Positions 38,216 to 47,433 of a stretch of DNA of 64,000 nucleotides are shown piece after piece. Origin of the DNA: Pseudomonas poae. GTDB lineage: Bacteria; Pseudomonadota; Gammaproteobacteria; Pseudomonadales; Pseudomonadaceae. The notes beneath the pieces were generated by a model. The model was not told the DNA's origin, made no database searches, and was given only the letters and a program-made list of their open reading frames with translations. The DNA lies in assembly GCA_028869255.1 (NCBI GenBank), contig CP110972.1, positions 4,097,001-4,161,000 of the forward strand, in the 5' to 3' direction. The number at the start of each line of letters is the position of its first letter. Positions within the stretch are counted from its first letter, which is position 1. A program made the translations under genes and the position numbers.

Positions 38216-39537
38216 CTAGGAGTCGAGTTGCACAACCAACGCCGGCGGGCGATGGGAAAACAGTTGCAGCAGCGCGCCGCCCAGGCGCAGCCGGCCATCA
38301 CGAAGAAGCACACGGTGTAGCCATGCAAGGTGGTCCAGCCGCCGCCCATGGCGATCAGGCTGCCCATCAGCACCGGCGCCAGGCCGCCGCCGATGAACAT
38401 CGCGGTGGTGATGATGCCGTTGGCCGTGGAGGTCGCCGACGGTTCGGCCGAGTCGCAGGCCACCGCGTAGTAGATCGGCCACACCGCATTCGCTACCAGG
38501 CCGAACAGCAGTTGCACCACCACGATCAAGGTCAGGGTATTGGCGAAGTAGAACGCGCCGACACTCGCCGCCATCCACACCCCGCAGATGATCAGGGTGG
38601 TGCGCCTGCCGATGATGTCCGACAGCGACGGCCACACCAGTTGCCCGAGAATGCCGGTGAGGGTGAACACCACGCTCATCCCCGCCGACTCCGCCAGCGA
38701 CAGCCCGGCGATGTTGTAGAGGTAGGCCGGCAGCACGATATTCACGCCCATGTACACCACTTGCGTGAGCATCGTGTTGCCCGCCGTGAGCGCGATATTG
38801 CGGTTGCGCAACGTGGCGATAAAGGTGCGCCAGGCTTCGCCCTTCACGGCGCTGGCCGGGGCGCTGTCCGGCGGGGTCATGCCTTTGGCGGCGATGTCGA
38901 CGTACAGCGCGGTAATCCGCTCGGCGGTGGAATAACGCGCCCAGAAAATCATCAGCGGCAGCGCCACCACGAAGGCGAAGAAGAACACGTAGCGCCAGTT
39001 GTCCTCGCCAAACACGGTGATCACAAAACTGGCGACAATGCCGCTGAGCATCGCACCGATCGGGTAACCGGTGTGGTGCGCGCCCAGGGCAAACCCGCGA
39101 CGCTCCACCGGCCACCATTCGGCGGTGTTGCTCACGCCCACCGGCTCGCCCCAGCCCGCACCCAGGTTGACGCCGACGCGCAAGGCGATAAACGTCGCGA
39201 GGTTGCCGCTCAACGCCTTGAAGCCGGACAAAAACGAAATCGCCGTGTAGCCCAGTACCAGCGGCACCTGAAAGCGTGCGCGTTTCCAGCCGCCACCGTA
39301 GCGGTCGCTCCACATCGAGCCGGGAATATCCAGCACGGCCAGGGCCAGCATGACCACCGTGGCCACGGTGCCCCACTGGTCGGCGGACAAATCGAAATGC
39401 TTGGAGATGGTCGGCCCCAGGCGCAACACAATCTCTCGGTCGTAGGCGTTAAGAATCCAGATCATCCAGCAGACCAGCAGCGACACCCAGGAATGCCGGT
39501 GAATATTACGCAGCGACGCTTTTTTTAAAGTTGCCAT
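38216..39537 (-). CDS. MFS transporter, frameshifted in its last 20 codons
   Basis: About 440 residues from MATLKKASLRNIHRHSWVSL. TM1 has CWMIWILNAYDREIVLRLGP, and the loop VNLGAGWGEPVGVSNTAEWW and DIIGRRTTLIICGVWMAA are typical MFS features. The reading frame loses the natural end at about 38279: one extra G after TGG gives GGALLQLFSHRPPALVVQLD and a stop at 38216. As sequenced, the frame instead runs on into the next MFS gene. Two MFS genes for one pathway suggest related substrates or uptake plus export. Next upstream on this strand is the SMP-30 gene (74 bp away). Confidence 0.78.
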
Positions 39538-39610
39538 GGGCCTCTCCAGGCGCGCGAGGGCGCGCACTGACACAAGGTTGCGAAGGAAGGTGCCTTGTCA
39601 AACAAACGCG

Positions 39611-40489
39611 CTAGCGGGCGAAACGTCGCTCGGCTATTCCTTGCACGCCCAACCCGGTAATGGCGAACAGCGCGCCCCGCTGCTGGCCGTCGGCCGGAAA
39701 ACGCGGGAGCGGCGGCTTGGCCATTGAGGTCACAAACAGGGTGTCGAGGTTCGGCCCGCCGAAGGTCAGGCTGGTGACCTTTTTTACCGGCATTTGAATG
39801 ATCCGATCGACCTGGCCGTCGGGGCTGTAACGCACCAGTTTCCCGGCGTAGACCAGCGCTTGCCACAGGCAGCCTTCGGCATCCACGGTGCAGCCGTCGG
39901 CGGCGCCGCCGCTGGAGGTGTCGACCTTGGCGAACACTCGGCGGTTACTCACATCGCCGCTGGCCAGGTCGTAGTCGTAGGCCCAGATCTCGCCGGACCA
40001 GGTGTCGCAGAAGTACAGGGTTTCTCCCGACGGGCTCCAGCACGGGCCGTTGGACACGATGATGCCTTCGTCCAGGGTGTGCAGGCTGAGGTCGGCGTCC
40101 AGGCGATAGAGCTTTGCGCTGGCGCGGTCTTCCAGGGTGTCCATCGAGCCGAAGACAAAGCGGCCCTGGCGGTCGACCTTGCCGTCATTGAGGCGGTTGT
40201 TCGGCAGGTGCGGTTCCGGGTCCTCGATCAGGTCCAACTCGCCAGTGGCCAGCTCCAGGCTGTGCAGGCCATTTTGCAGCGCGACGATGGCCGACTCACC
40301 GTTGTGGCGCAGGGCCATGGAGCCGATTTTCTGGCCCACGTCCCAGGCGCGCAGTTCGCGACCGTCATCGGTGCAGCGCAGCACCCGGCCGTCGGCGCTG
40401 TCGATCCAGTACAGCCGTTGTTGTTCGACGTCCCATACCGGGCCTTCGCCCAGGGTGGTCTTGACGTCTACCAGCACTTCGATACGCAT
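39611..40489 (-). CDS. SMP-30/gluconolactonase-family lactone hydrolase
   Basis: The 292-residue six-bladed beta-propeller begins MRIEVLVDVKTTLGEGPVWD, where the GEGPVW Glu is a metal ligand. LPNNRLNDGKVDRQGRFVFG supplies the Asn/Asp ligands, IIVSNGPCWSPSGETLYFCD the next metal Asn and catalytic Asp region, and GGAADGCTVDAEG the final Asp. The family hydrolyses sugar and other lactones in the cytoplasm with Ca or Zn. Its place beside an SDR and a BKACE gene suggests that it opens a lactone formed in the same pathway. Confidence 0.85.
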   Translation of the reverse strand: MRIEVLVDVKTTLGEGPVWDVEQQRLYWIDSADGRVLRCTDDGRELRAWDVGQKIGSMALRHNGESAIVALQNGLHSLELATGELDLIEDPEPHLPNNRLNDGKVDRQGRFVFGSMDTLEDRASAKLYRLDADLSLHTLDEGIIVSNGPCWSPSGETLYFCDTWSGEIWAYDYDLASGDVSNRRVFAKVDTSSGGAADGCTVDAEGCLWQALVYAGKLVRYSPDGQVDRIIQMPVKKVTSLTFGGPNLDTLFVTSMAKPPLPRFPADGQQRGALFAITGLGVQGIAERRFAR

Positions 40490-40558
40490 GGTGTTATCCC
40501 CTTATTGTTGTTGTGCGGGATGCGGGCCGCGCCATGAATGAAGCGGCCTCTGATATCG

Positions 40559-41491
40559 TCAGAAATTGACGTGGTCACGCCCCTTGAGCCCGAGGATTTC
40601 CCGCGCTTCATCCGGCGTGGCGACCCGATGGCCGAGGGCTTCGATCACCGTGCGAATGCGCCGTACCTGGTCGGCATTCGACGCCGCCAGCTTGCCCGGA
40701 CCGTCCCACAGCGAATCCTCCAGGCCGACCCGCGCATTGCTGCCCATGGACAGGCCCATGGTCGCCAGCGGAATCTGCCCACGCCCGGCACCGAGGATCG
40801 ACCACACGTAGTCGTCGCCAAACAGGCGGTCGGCGGTGCGACGCATGTGCGCCAAATCTTCCGGATGCCCGCCGATGCCGCCACGCAGGCCGAACACCGA
40901 CTGGATAAACAGCGGCGGCTTGAGCAGGCCGCGTTCCAGGAAGTGCGCGGCGGTGTACAGGTGGCCGATGTCGTAGCACTCGATCTCAAAACGGGTGCGG
41001 TTCTCGGCGCACGAATTGAGGATGTGGGTAATGTCGCGGAAGGTATTGCGGAAGATCCGATCGTCGCTCTCTTCCAGGTACGGGCGCTCCCAATCGTGCT
41101 TGAACTCGTTAAAGCGGTTCAGCATTTCGTACAGGCCGAAGTTCATCGAGCCCATGTTCAGCGAGGCCAGTTCGGGCTTGAACTGCATCACCGGCTGCAG
41201 GCGCTCTTCCACACCCATGGTCGGAGCGCCGCCGGTGGTGATGTTAATCACCACGTCACTGGCAGCCTTGATGTGCGGCAGGAATTCGGCAAACAGCGCC
41301 GGGTCCTGACTGGGGCGGCCGTCAATCGGGTCGCGGGCATGCAGGTGGACGATAGCCGCGCCGGCCTCGGCCGCACCGATGGCGGCGTCGGCGATTTCCT
41401 GGGCAGTGATCGGCAAATGCGGCGACATCGACGGCGTATGAATCGCACCGGTGACGGCGCAGGTGATGATCACGGGGCGTTTTTTGGACAT
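40559..41491 (-). CDS. Beta-keto acid cleavage enzyme (BKACE, DUF849)
   Basis: The 310-residue TIM-barrel starts MSKKRPVIITCAVTGAIHTP. GAAIVHLHARDPIDGRPSQD holds the HxH zinc ligands, and VVINITTGGAPTM and FGLRGGIGGHPEDL are characteristic of DUF849. BKACEs react a beta-keto acid with acetyl-CoA, giving acetoacetate and a new CoA thioester; the best-known member is Kce of lysine fermentation. The adjacent SDR gene (about 67 bp upstream) would make the beta-keto acid from a beta-hydroxy acid. The specific substrate class cannot be read from these residues. Confidence 0.88.
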   Translation of the reverse strand: MSKKRPVIITCAVTGAIHTPSMSPHLPITAQEIADAAIGAAEAGAAIVHLHARDPIDGRPSQDPALFAEFLPHIKAASDVVINITTGGAPTMGVEERLQPVMQFKPELASLNMGSMNFGLYEMLNRFNEFKHDWERPYLEESDDRIFRNTFRDITHILNSCAENRTRFEIECYDIGHLYTAAHFLERGLLKPPLFIQSVFGLRGGIGGHPEDLAHMRRTADRLFGDDYVWSILGAGRGQIPLATMGLSMGSNARVGLEDSLWDGPGKLAASNADQVRRIRTVIEALGHRVATPDEAREILGLKGRDHVNF

Positions 41492-41558
41492 GACGATTCT
41501 CCGACTTTTATTCTTATGAAAAAAATCCTGGGTCCAGCGCTGTGTGTTCTTCCGTGGC

Positions 41559-42347
41559 TTACAGGTACTCGACGTTACCGTCGACGCTGATCGCCTGGCC
41601 GGTCACGTTGTGGGCGGCGGGCGAACAGAGGAACAACGCCATGGCCGCGACGTCTTCGGCGGTGACCATGCGCTTTAGGGAAATCTTGTTGAGGTATTCC
41701 TGGCGCATCTCGGCCTCGGGCACGCCGACCTGTTCGGCACGGGCGCGAATCACACCGTCCATGCGCGGGCCTTCAACGATGCCGGGCAGCACGGCGTTCA
41801 CGCGGATATCGCTTTCGCCGAGTTCCGCCGCCAGGGATTTCATCAGGCCGACAATCGCCCATTTGGTCGCTGCATACGGCGTACGCCAGGCGTAGCCGAG
41901 ACGCCCCGCCACCGAGGCGATATGCAGCAGATGGGCGTGGGACGATTCCTTGAGCATCGGCACCGCGTGGTGGGCGAAGCGGTATTGCGCGGTCAGGTTG
42001 ATAGCGATGGTGGCCTGCCATTCGGCGTCGCTGATCGCATCGATACCGCCGGTGGGCCCGGCGATCCCGGCGTTGTTGACCAGCACATCAAGGCCGCCGA
42101 AATGCTCGCGCTGCGCCTGGAACACCGCCTCGACCTGCGCCGCATCACTGACGTCGGCACGCGTGGCGAGGGTGCCCGGGTATTTATCGCGAAACGCCGC
42201 CAGCGCCGGCTCGCTCACATCGCAGACATGCACTTGGGCGCCGGCCTCCAGATACGCCGCCGCCAACACTTCACCGATGCCGGCAGCCCCGCCGGAAATC
42301 AACACACGTAACCCAGGATAGGGCTGCAGCCGTTGTAGGACACTCAT
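41559..42347 (-). CDS. Short-chain dehydrogenase/reductase
   Basis: The 262-residue classical SDR has LRVLISGGAAGIGEVLAAAY (cofactor TGxxxGxG equivalent), NNAGIAGPTG (NNAG), a Ser in LLHIASVAGRLGYAWRTPYA and the YAATK catalytic Tyr-Lys. VCDVSEPALAAF after strand 2 carries an Asp, which favours NAD. It ends VTGQAISVDGNVEYL. The ATG overlaps the GntR stop (ATGA). The most economical role is oxidising a beta-hydroxy acid to the beta-keto substrate of the adjacent BKACE. Confidence 0.87.
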   Translation of the reverse strand: MSVLQRLQPYPGLRVLISGGAAGIGEVLAAAYLEAGAQVHVCDVSEPALAAFRDKYPGTLATRADVSDAAQVEAVFQAQREHFGGLDVLVNNAGIAGPTGGIDAISDAEWQATIAINLTAQYRFAHHAVPMLKESSHAHLLHIASVAGRLGYAWRTPYAATKWAIVGLMKSLAAELGESDIRVNAVLPGIVEGPRMDGVIRARAEQVGVPEAEMRQEYLNKISLKRMVTAEDVAAMALFLCSPAAHNVTGQAISVDGNVEYL

Positions 42348-43066
42348 GCACGTTTACCTCCTGAAGCAGACGACCGCGCACGGTCGCTCTTGACGAGCAG
42401 GCGCGCCAGGGAATCGGCGGCCTGCATGATGTCATCGGTCACCGCCGCACGGGCACCGGCGCCATCGCGGGCGGCCAGGGCTTCGACGATGCGCGTATGC
42501 GCCTCCATCGAGCGTTGCAGGTGAGCTTTATCCGGGGCGACCAGCGCAAAGCACGGGCCCATGTGCAGCCAGAAGTTTTCCACGGCGGCCATGGTCAACT
42601 CGGCTTGGGCCACCGCGTAGATACGCCGGTGGAAGGCGAAGTTGGTCCACAGGTAGCGGGACACGTCGACTTCATCCGCCGCGTGCTGCATCTGCCGGCA
42701 CAGCTCGGTGATTTCGTCGAGGTCGGCCTTTTGCAGGCGCAGCACGGCTTTTTCCGCCAGCAAGCCTTCAAGGGCGACCCGCGCATCGCGAATTTCGCGC
42801 AAACGGTCGACCGTCATCAGGCGTACTCGCAGACGGGAGGTTTCGGTGACTTCAAAGGCGTTTTCGGCGCTGAGGCGCTGCAGGGCTTCGCGCACCGGCA
42901 TAGGGCTGGAACCGAGGGCTTCGGCGAGGCCGCGAATGGTGAGTTTCTGGCCGGGCTGGAAACGGCCACTCATCAGGGCTTCGCGGATCTGGCGATAGAC
43001 CTGGTCTTGCAAGGTATCGCGGGACACCTGGCGCAGGGTGGGCAGGAGGAGCGGACCATCTGTCAT
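42344..43066 (-). CDS. GntR-family regulator (FadR/FCD subgroup)
   Basis: The 240-residue protein has an N-terminal winged HTH (LQDQVYRQIREALMSGRFQP, LTIRGLAEALGSSPMPVREA) and a C-terminal FCD ligand domain with the metal-binding Asp/His pattern (DARVALEGLLAEKAVLRL and NFAFHRRIYA). It is the first gene of the GntR-SDR-BKACE-SMP-30-MFS-MFS run and overlaps the SDR start, so it is likely the autoregulated repressor of the cluster. A TGTGATCACA palindrome lies 38 bp upstream of its ATG. Confidence 0.88.
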   Translation of the reverse strand: MTDGPLLLPTLRQVSRDTLQDQVYRQIREALMSGRFQPGQKLTIRGLAEALGSSPMPVREALQRLSAENAFEVTETSRLRVRLMTVDRLREIRDARVALEGLLAEKAVLRLQKADLDEITELCRQMQHAADEVDVSRYLWTNFAFHRRIYAVAQAELTMAAVENFWLHMGPCFALVAPDKAHLQRSMEAHTRIVEALAARDGAGARAAVTDDIMQAADSLARLLVKSDRARSSASGGKRA

Positions 43067-43104
43067 GAGGCAAAACCTGTGTTGTCGTTCTTATGGCTTC
43101 AATA

Positions 43105-43114
43105 TGTGATCACA
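43105..43114. promoter_or_regulatory. Palindromic operator candidate for the GntR cluster
   Basis: TGTGATCACA is a perfect 10-bp palindrome 38 bp upstream of the GntR start, in AT-rich surroundings. It could bind the GntR protein or a Vfr/CRP-type protein; sequence alone does not decide. Confidence 0.4.
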
Positions 43115-43165
43115 AATCAAATATGTCAAATAGTTTCCCAATGCTGATGGCGCACCAAAACAACG

Positions 43166-43257
43166 GTGGGAGCGGGCTTGCTCGCGAAGGCGGTGGGCCG
43201 GCCAACACCTTGGTTGACTGACACGCCGCCTTCGCGGGCAAGCCCGCTCCCACAGTT
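43166..43257. repeat. REPIN
   Basis: TGGGAGCGGGCTTGCTCGCG and CGCGGGCAAGCCCGCTCCCA are inverted ends around a GAAGGCGGTG/CGCCGCCTTC centre. The remaining bases up to 43410 are AT-rich promoter sequence for the symporter gene. Confidence 0.88.
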
Positions 43258-43410
43258 TGACCGTATGCGTCTTCGACTAAGCGGTCGATTGATAGCCAAT
43301 GCACATCAATCCATCCAAATTTGTCACTTATCATTTCTAAATGTGTCAGCCACTATTCCAGGTCTTAAGCGAAACAAGCACTTTAAAAAGAACGCTGGAG
43401 ACACAAAACC

Positions 43411-44718
43411 ATGACTAGCCCTACCCGGCCCGACTCTGCCCGTTCGAAAGTTGGTGCGGTATTCCGCGTTACTTCGGGCAACTTCCTCGAACAGTTCGAC
43501 TTCTTTCTGTTCGGTTTCTACGCCACCTACATCGCTGCCGCCTTCTTCCCTGCCGCTAATGAGTTTGCGTCATTAATGATGACCTTCGCCGTGTTCGGCG
43601 CGGGCTTCCTGATGCGTCCACTGGGCGCGATTATTCTGGGTGCCTACATCGACGATGTCGGTCGCCGCAAAGGGCTGATCGTGACCCTGTCGATCATGGC
43701 CAGCGGCACGCTGCTGATCGTGCTGGTGCCGGGCTATCACACCATTGGCCTGTGGGCGCCGTTGCTGGTGCTGTTGGGCCGCTTGCTGCAAGGCTTCTCG
43801 GCCGGTGCGGAACTCGGCGGTGTGTCGGTGTACCTGTCCGAAATGGCCACCCCCGGCCGCAAGGGTTTCTATACCAGCTGGCAATCCGGCAGCCAGCAGA
43901 TCTCCATCGTGGTCGCCGCCGCACTCGGCTATGGCCTGAACGTGTGGATGGAACCGGCCGTGGTGGCCGATTGGGGCTGGCGCATTCCGTTTGCCATCGG
44001 TTGCGTGATCATCCCGTTCATCTTCATCCTGCGTCGCAACCTGCAAGAAACCGAAGAGTTCGCCAACCGCAAACATCGCCCGACCATGCGCGAAGTGCTG
44101 GCGACCCTGGTCAAAAACTGGACCGTGGTGATCGGCGGCATGCTGATGGTGGCGATGACGACCACCGCGTTCTACCTGATCACCGTCTACGCCCCGACCT
44201 TCGGCAAAACCGTGCTGCAACTGAGCACCTCCGATGCACTGCTGGTGACCTTGCTGGTGGCCGTGTCGAACTTTGTGTGGCTGCCGATCGGTGGCACCTT
44301 GAGCGACCGTTTCGGCCGCAAGCCGGTGCTGGTCGCCATGACCGTGTTGACCGTTCTCACGGCTTACCCGGCGCTGTCCTACGTAGTAAACGCCCCAAGC
44401 TTCGGCCATATGCTGGAAACCCTGCTGTGGTTCTCCTTCCTCTATGGCATGTACAACGGCGCGATGATCCCGGCCCTGACCGAAATCATGCCGGTTGAAG
44501 TGCGTGTGGCGGGCTTCTCCCTGGCCTACAGCCTGGCGACTGCGATCTTCGGTGGTTTTACCCCGGCGATTTCCACCTGGTTTATCCACATCACCGAAGA
44601 CAAAGCCTCGCCGGCCTACTGGATGATGTTCGCCGCGCTGTGCGCCCTGTGCTCGACCCTGGCGCTCTACCGCCGCGCTAACGCTCGCGGGCAGGTGATG
44701 CAGGGAGCCGCACAATGA
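43411..44718 (+). CDS. Metabolite:H+ symporter (citrate/tricarballylate-type MFS)
   Basis: The 435-residue, 12-TM protein has [20 protein letters not shown] in TM1, [20 protein letters not shown] (motif A) and [20 protein letters not shown] in TM4, the signatures of the MHS family and especially its citrate/tricarballylate branch (CitA/TcuC). It would import a di- or tricarboxylate with protons. The downstream ModA-like gene overlaps it by four bases, and a convergent LysR gene follows. The exact substrate is not determinable. Confidence 0.88.
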   Translation: MTSPTRPDSARSKVGAVFRVTSGNFLEQFDFFLFGFYATYIAAAFFPAANEFASLMMTFAVFGAGFLMRPLGAIILGAYIDDVGRRKGLIVTLSIMASGTLLIVLVPGYHTIGLWAPLLVLLGRLLQGFSAGAELGGVSVYLSEMATPGRKGFYTSWQSGSQQISIVVAAALGYGLNVWMEPAVVADWGWRIPFAIGCVIIPFIFILRRNLQETEEFANRKHRPTMREVLATLVKNWTVVIGGMLMVAMTTTAFYLITVYAPTFGKTVLQLSTSDALLVTLLVAVSNFVWLPIGGTLSDRFGRKPVLVAMTVLTVLTAYPALSYVVNAPSFGHMLETLLWFSFLYGMYNGAMIPALTEIMPVEVRVAGFSLAYSLATAIFGGFTPAISTWFIHITEDKASPAYWMMFAALCALCSTLALYRRANARGQVMQGAAQ

Positions 44719-45473
44719 AGGTGCTGTTCAAGACCCTGACGGCCCTGGCCCTCGGCGCCCTGGCGCTGACGGCCCAGGCCGAACAGCTCAAGGTGATGAC
44801 CTCCGGTGGTTTCACCGCCGCGTATAAATTGCTCGGCCCGCAATACGCCCAGCACAGCGGCGACAGCCTGGATACGATCCTCGGCCCGTCGATGGGCAAG
44901 GCGCCGGAAGCGATTCCCAACCGCCTGGCCCGTGGCGAACACGCCGACGTGGTGATCATGGTCGGCTACGCGCTGGATGAGTTGATCAAACAGGGCAAGG
45001 TCGACCCCGCCTCCCGCGTGGAACTGGCGGACTCGCGCATTGGCCTGGTGGTGAAGGAAGGCGCGGCAAAGCCTGCGATCGGCACCGACGCCGAACTGAA
45101 AGCCGTGCTGAGTAAAGCCAAGTCTGTGGCGTACTCGGACAGCGCCAGCGGCGTGTACGTCGAGAAGGAGTTGTTCAAGAAACTCGGAATGCCCGCCAAG
45201 GGCACCATGATCGAACGCATCCCGGTGGCCGAGCAGGTCGCCAAGGGTGACTACGAGGTGGGCTTGCAGCAAGTGGCGGAGTTGTTGCCGGTGAAGGGTG
45301 TGACTTACGTCGGCAAGATCCCGGAAGACGTGCAATCGGTAACGCGCTTTGCCGCGGGCATACCGGTCAACGCCGAACACCCGGCGCAGGCCAAGGCGCT
45401 GCTGCAGTTCCTGGCCTCGCCCGAGGCGCAACGGGTGGTGCAATCCACCGGCCTGGACTCGGTGTCACGCTGA
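44715..45473 (+). CDS. ModA-like periplasmic binding protein
   Basis: The 252-residue protein begins [20 protein letters not shown] with an AQA signal cleavage. [20 protein letters not shown] and [20 protein letters not shown] match the extracellular-solute-binding domain related to ModA. No ABC permease or ATPase gene is near; instead the ATG overlaps the MHS symporter stop. It may deliver or sense the carboxylate carried by the symporter rather than molybdate. It converges with the LysR gene, overlapping it by nine bases. Confidence 0.8.
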   Translation: MKVLFKTLTALALGALALTAQAEQLKVMTSGGFTAAYKLLGPQYAQHSGDSLDTILGPSMGKAPEAIPNRLARGEHADVVIMVGYALDELIKQGKVDPASRVELADSRIGLVVKEGAAKPAIGTDAELKAVLSKAKSVAYSDSASGVYVEKELFKKLGMPAKGTMIERIPVAEQVAKGDYEVGLQQVAELLPVKGVTYVGKIPEDVQSVTRFAAGIPVNAEHPAQAKALLQFLASPEAQRVVQSTGLDSVSR

Positions 45474-46367
45474 CCGGAACGGCATCTCCCGCACCAACCG
45501 CTCCAGCTCCAGCGCCGCCGGTGGCAATGTCCGCCCGCGGCGCTTGATCAAGCCCACATTGCGCATCACCTGCGGCTCCACCAGCGGCACGCTCAGCAGG
45601 ATCGGGTGATCGCACGCCGGCATGGCAATCGACGGCACCATCGCCACGCCCAACCCCGCCTCCACCAGCCCGATCATCGTGGTCACGTGGTGCGTCTCGC
45701 AGATACTCGGTTTTTTCACCCGCACGCCACGTAACGCCTGGTCCAGCAGGAAGCGGTTGCCCGAGGTTTTATCCACGGTGATGTAGTCGTGCTCATAGGC
45801 CTCGGCCCAGGTCACGCTCTCGCGCCCGGCCAACGGGTGATCGCGCCGACACGCCAGCACGTAGCGCTCCTGCAACAGCAGCTCGAACTCCACTTCATCG
45901 GCCAGGCTGCCGCTGAAGCTCACGCCAAAATCCGCCTCGCCACTTTCCACCGCATTGCACACCTCACCGGCACTCGCATCCAGCACTCGCAGGCGAATCT
46001 TCGGGTACAGCTTGTGGAATTCGGAGATCACGTGGGGCATGAAGTAGTACGCAGTGGACGGCACGCAGGCAATGGTCACGTTGCCCATGCGGGTGGACGC
46101 GACATTACTGATGCCCATCAAGGCAATGTCGAGGTCGTCGAGCATGCGCTCGACCTGCGGCAGGAAGGCGCGGCCTACCATGGTCAGGCTGACCCGCCGT
46201 GTGGTGCGTTCAAAGAGCTTCACATCCAGCGCCGATTCAAGCTTTTCGATACGCCGGCTGAGGGCCGGCTGCGAGATACGGATGGCCTCGGCGGCGCCGC
46301 GAAAACTGCCCTTGTCTACCACGGCGCGGAAGGCTTGGAGGTCGTTGAGGTCGAAGTTGATGATCAC
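45465..46367 (-). CDS. LysR-family regulator
   Basis: The 300-residue protein begins MIINFDLNDLQAFRAVVDKG. The HTH SFRGAAEAIRISQPALSRRI is followed by LESALDVKLFERTTRRVSLT, typical of the CynR/CbbR-like majority group. The effector domain is complete (GNVTIACVPSTAYYFMPHVI and GLGVAMVPSIAMPA). It converges with the symporter/ModA-like pair, and its divergent neighbour is the stressosome operon. Position suggests control of the carboxylate uptake genes, though its 5' side faces the stress operon. Confidence 0.87.
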   Translation of the reverse strand: MIINFDLNDLQAFRAVVDKGSFRGAAEAIRISQPALSRRIEKLESALDVKLFERTTRRVSLTMVGRAFLPQVERMLDDLDIALMGISNVASTRMGNVTIACVPSTAYYFMPHVISEFHKLYPKIRLRVLDASAGEVCNAVESGEADFGVSFSGSLADEVEFELLLQERYVLACRRDHPLAGRESVTWAEAYEHDYITVDKTSGNRFLLDQALRGVRVKKPSICETHHVTTMIGLVEAGLGVAMVPSIAMPACDHPILLSVPLVEPQVMRNVGLIKRRGRTLPPAALELERLVREMPFRSA

Positions 46368-46525
46368 GGGGGGAGCCAGTTGAGTCGGGAATGGGCGGCA
46401 TTATCCTCTGGCTGTTGAGTGCACGCTAACTAAACAGGGCAGGCGAACCGTAAATTCGCCTGAAGCGCCCGCCACAGGCGGCTTACGGCGAATGAACGAA
46501 ATCCGCCGAAACAATTCTAAATCGC

Positions 46526-46544
46526 TCAATTTAGTATAAATTGA
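46526..46544. promoter_or_regulatory. Inverted repeat upstream of the stressosome operon
   Basis: TCAATTTA-GTA-TAAATTGA has perfect 8-bp arms with a 3-bp spacer, 35 bp before the GTG of the first stressosome gene, in a locally AT-rich stretch. It is a candidate operator. Confidence 0.5.
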
Positions 46545-46579
46545 CTGTCATTCATTCAAGACATCCAAGGAGGCTACCT

Positions 46580-47431
46580 GTGGCAACTCTGCAAGCTCAT
46601 ACCATCCAGGCACTGCACACCCATCGCCCTTCCCTGTTGACTGAATGGGTTGCCAGCCTCGAAGCTTCAGGGGCCACACGCAACCTCAAGGCCGAGGACG
46701 CCAGGCAGCAGGCCGGCGACTTCCTCAACCTGATGATCGCCGCACTCCAGCACGGCGGCTCCCAGCAGGTCGGCCAGGAAGTCTGGGCCGAGACCCGGGT
46801 GTTTCTGGAAAAACTCTCCCACAGCCGAGCGCTGATCGGCCAGGACTCGCAACAGACCGCCAGCTTTATCTTCGCCCTCAAGGGCCCGCTGTTCGCCTTG
46901 CTGCAGCGTGAATACGCCGAGCAACCGGCGCAACTGGCCGAACAGCTGTGGGAAATCTCCGAGCTGCTTGATGCGCTGGGCATGCACACCATCCGTACCT
47001 TCCAGAAATCCCGAGAGTCGGTGATCAAGCGCCAGCAGGAAGAGCTGCTGGAACTGTCCACCCCCGTGGTCAAGCTGTGGGACGGCGTGCTGGCACTGCC
47101 GATGATCGGCACCCTGGATTCGCAACGCACCCAGGTGGTCATGGAATCGCTGCTGCAACGCATCGTCGACACTGGCTCGGAAATCGCCATCATCGACATC
47201 ACCGGTGTGCCGACCGTGGACACCCTGGTGGCCCAGCACCTGCTGAAAACCGTGACCGCCATCCGCCTGATGGGCGCTGACTGCATCATCAGCGGCGTGC
47301 GCCCGCAAATCGCCCAGACCATCGTGCACCTGGGGCTGGACCTGCAAGGCGTGGTGACCAAGGCCAACCTGGCGGACGCCCTGGCGCTGGCCCTCAAACG
47401 CCTGGGCGTCAGCGTCAGCAAGGCTGTTTAA
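46580..47431 (+). CDS. rsbR: RsbR-type stressosome sensor (STAS domain)
   Basis: About 283 residues from a GTG (VATLQAHTIQAL) with AAGGAGG six bases upstream. The N-terminal ~150 residues form a helical RsbR sensor-like domain (LLTEWVASLEASG, FIFALKGPLFALL). A linker RESVIKRQQEELLELSTPVV leads to the C-terminal STAS domain. The conserved phospho-acceptor Thr occurs in DITGVPTVDTLVAQHLL, which matches RsbR of Bacillus. In stressosomes RsbR and RsbS form a large cytoplasmic shell that holds the kinase RsbT. It is the first gene of a six-gene operon with overlapping or abutting genes. Confidence 0.88.
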   Translation: MATLQAHTIQALHTHRPSLLTEWVASLEASGATRNLKAEDARQQAGDFLNLMIAALQHGGSQQVGQEVWAETRVFLEKLSHSRALIGQDSQQTASFIFALKGPLFALLQREYAEQPAQLAEQLWEISELLDALGMHTIRTFQKSRESVIKRQQEELLELSTPVVKLWDGVLALPMIGTLDSQRTQVVMESLLQRIVDTGSEIAIIDITGVPTVDTLVAQHLLKTVTAIRLMGADCIISGVRPQIAQTIVHLGLDLQGVVTKANLADALALALKRLGVSVSKAV

Positions 47432-47433
47432 GC

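Noticed and set aside
36784..39528. A 914-codon plus-strand frame opposite the two MFS genes
   Set aside because: It is antisense to clear membrane proteins, has a His/Gln/Arg/Gly-rich composition and matches nothing recognisable; it results from high GC at third positions.
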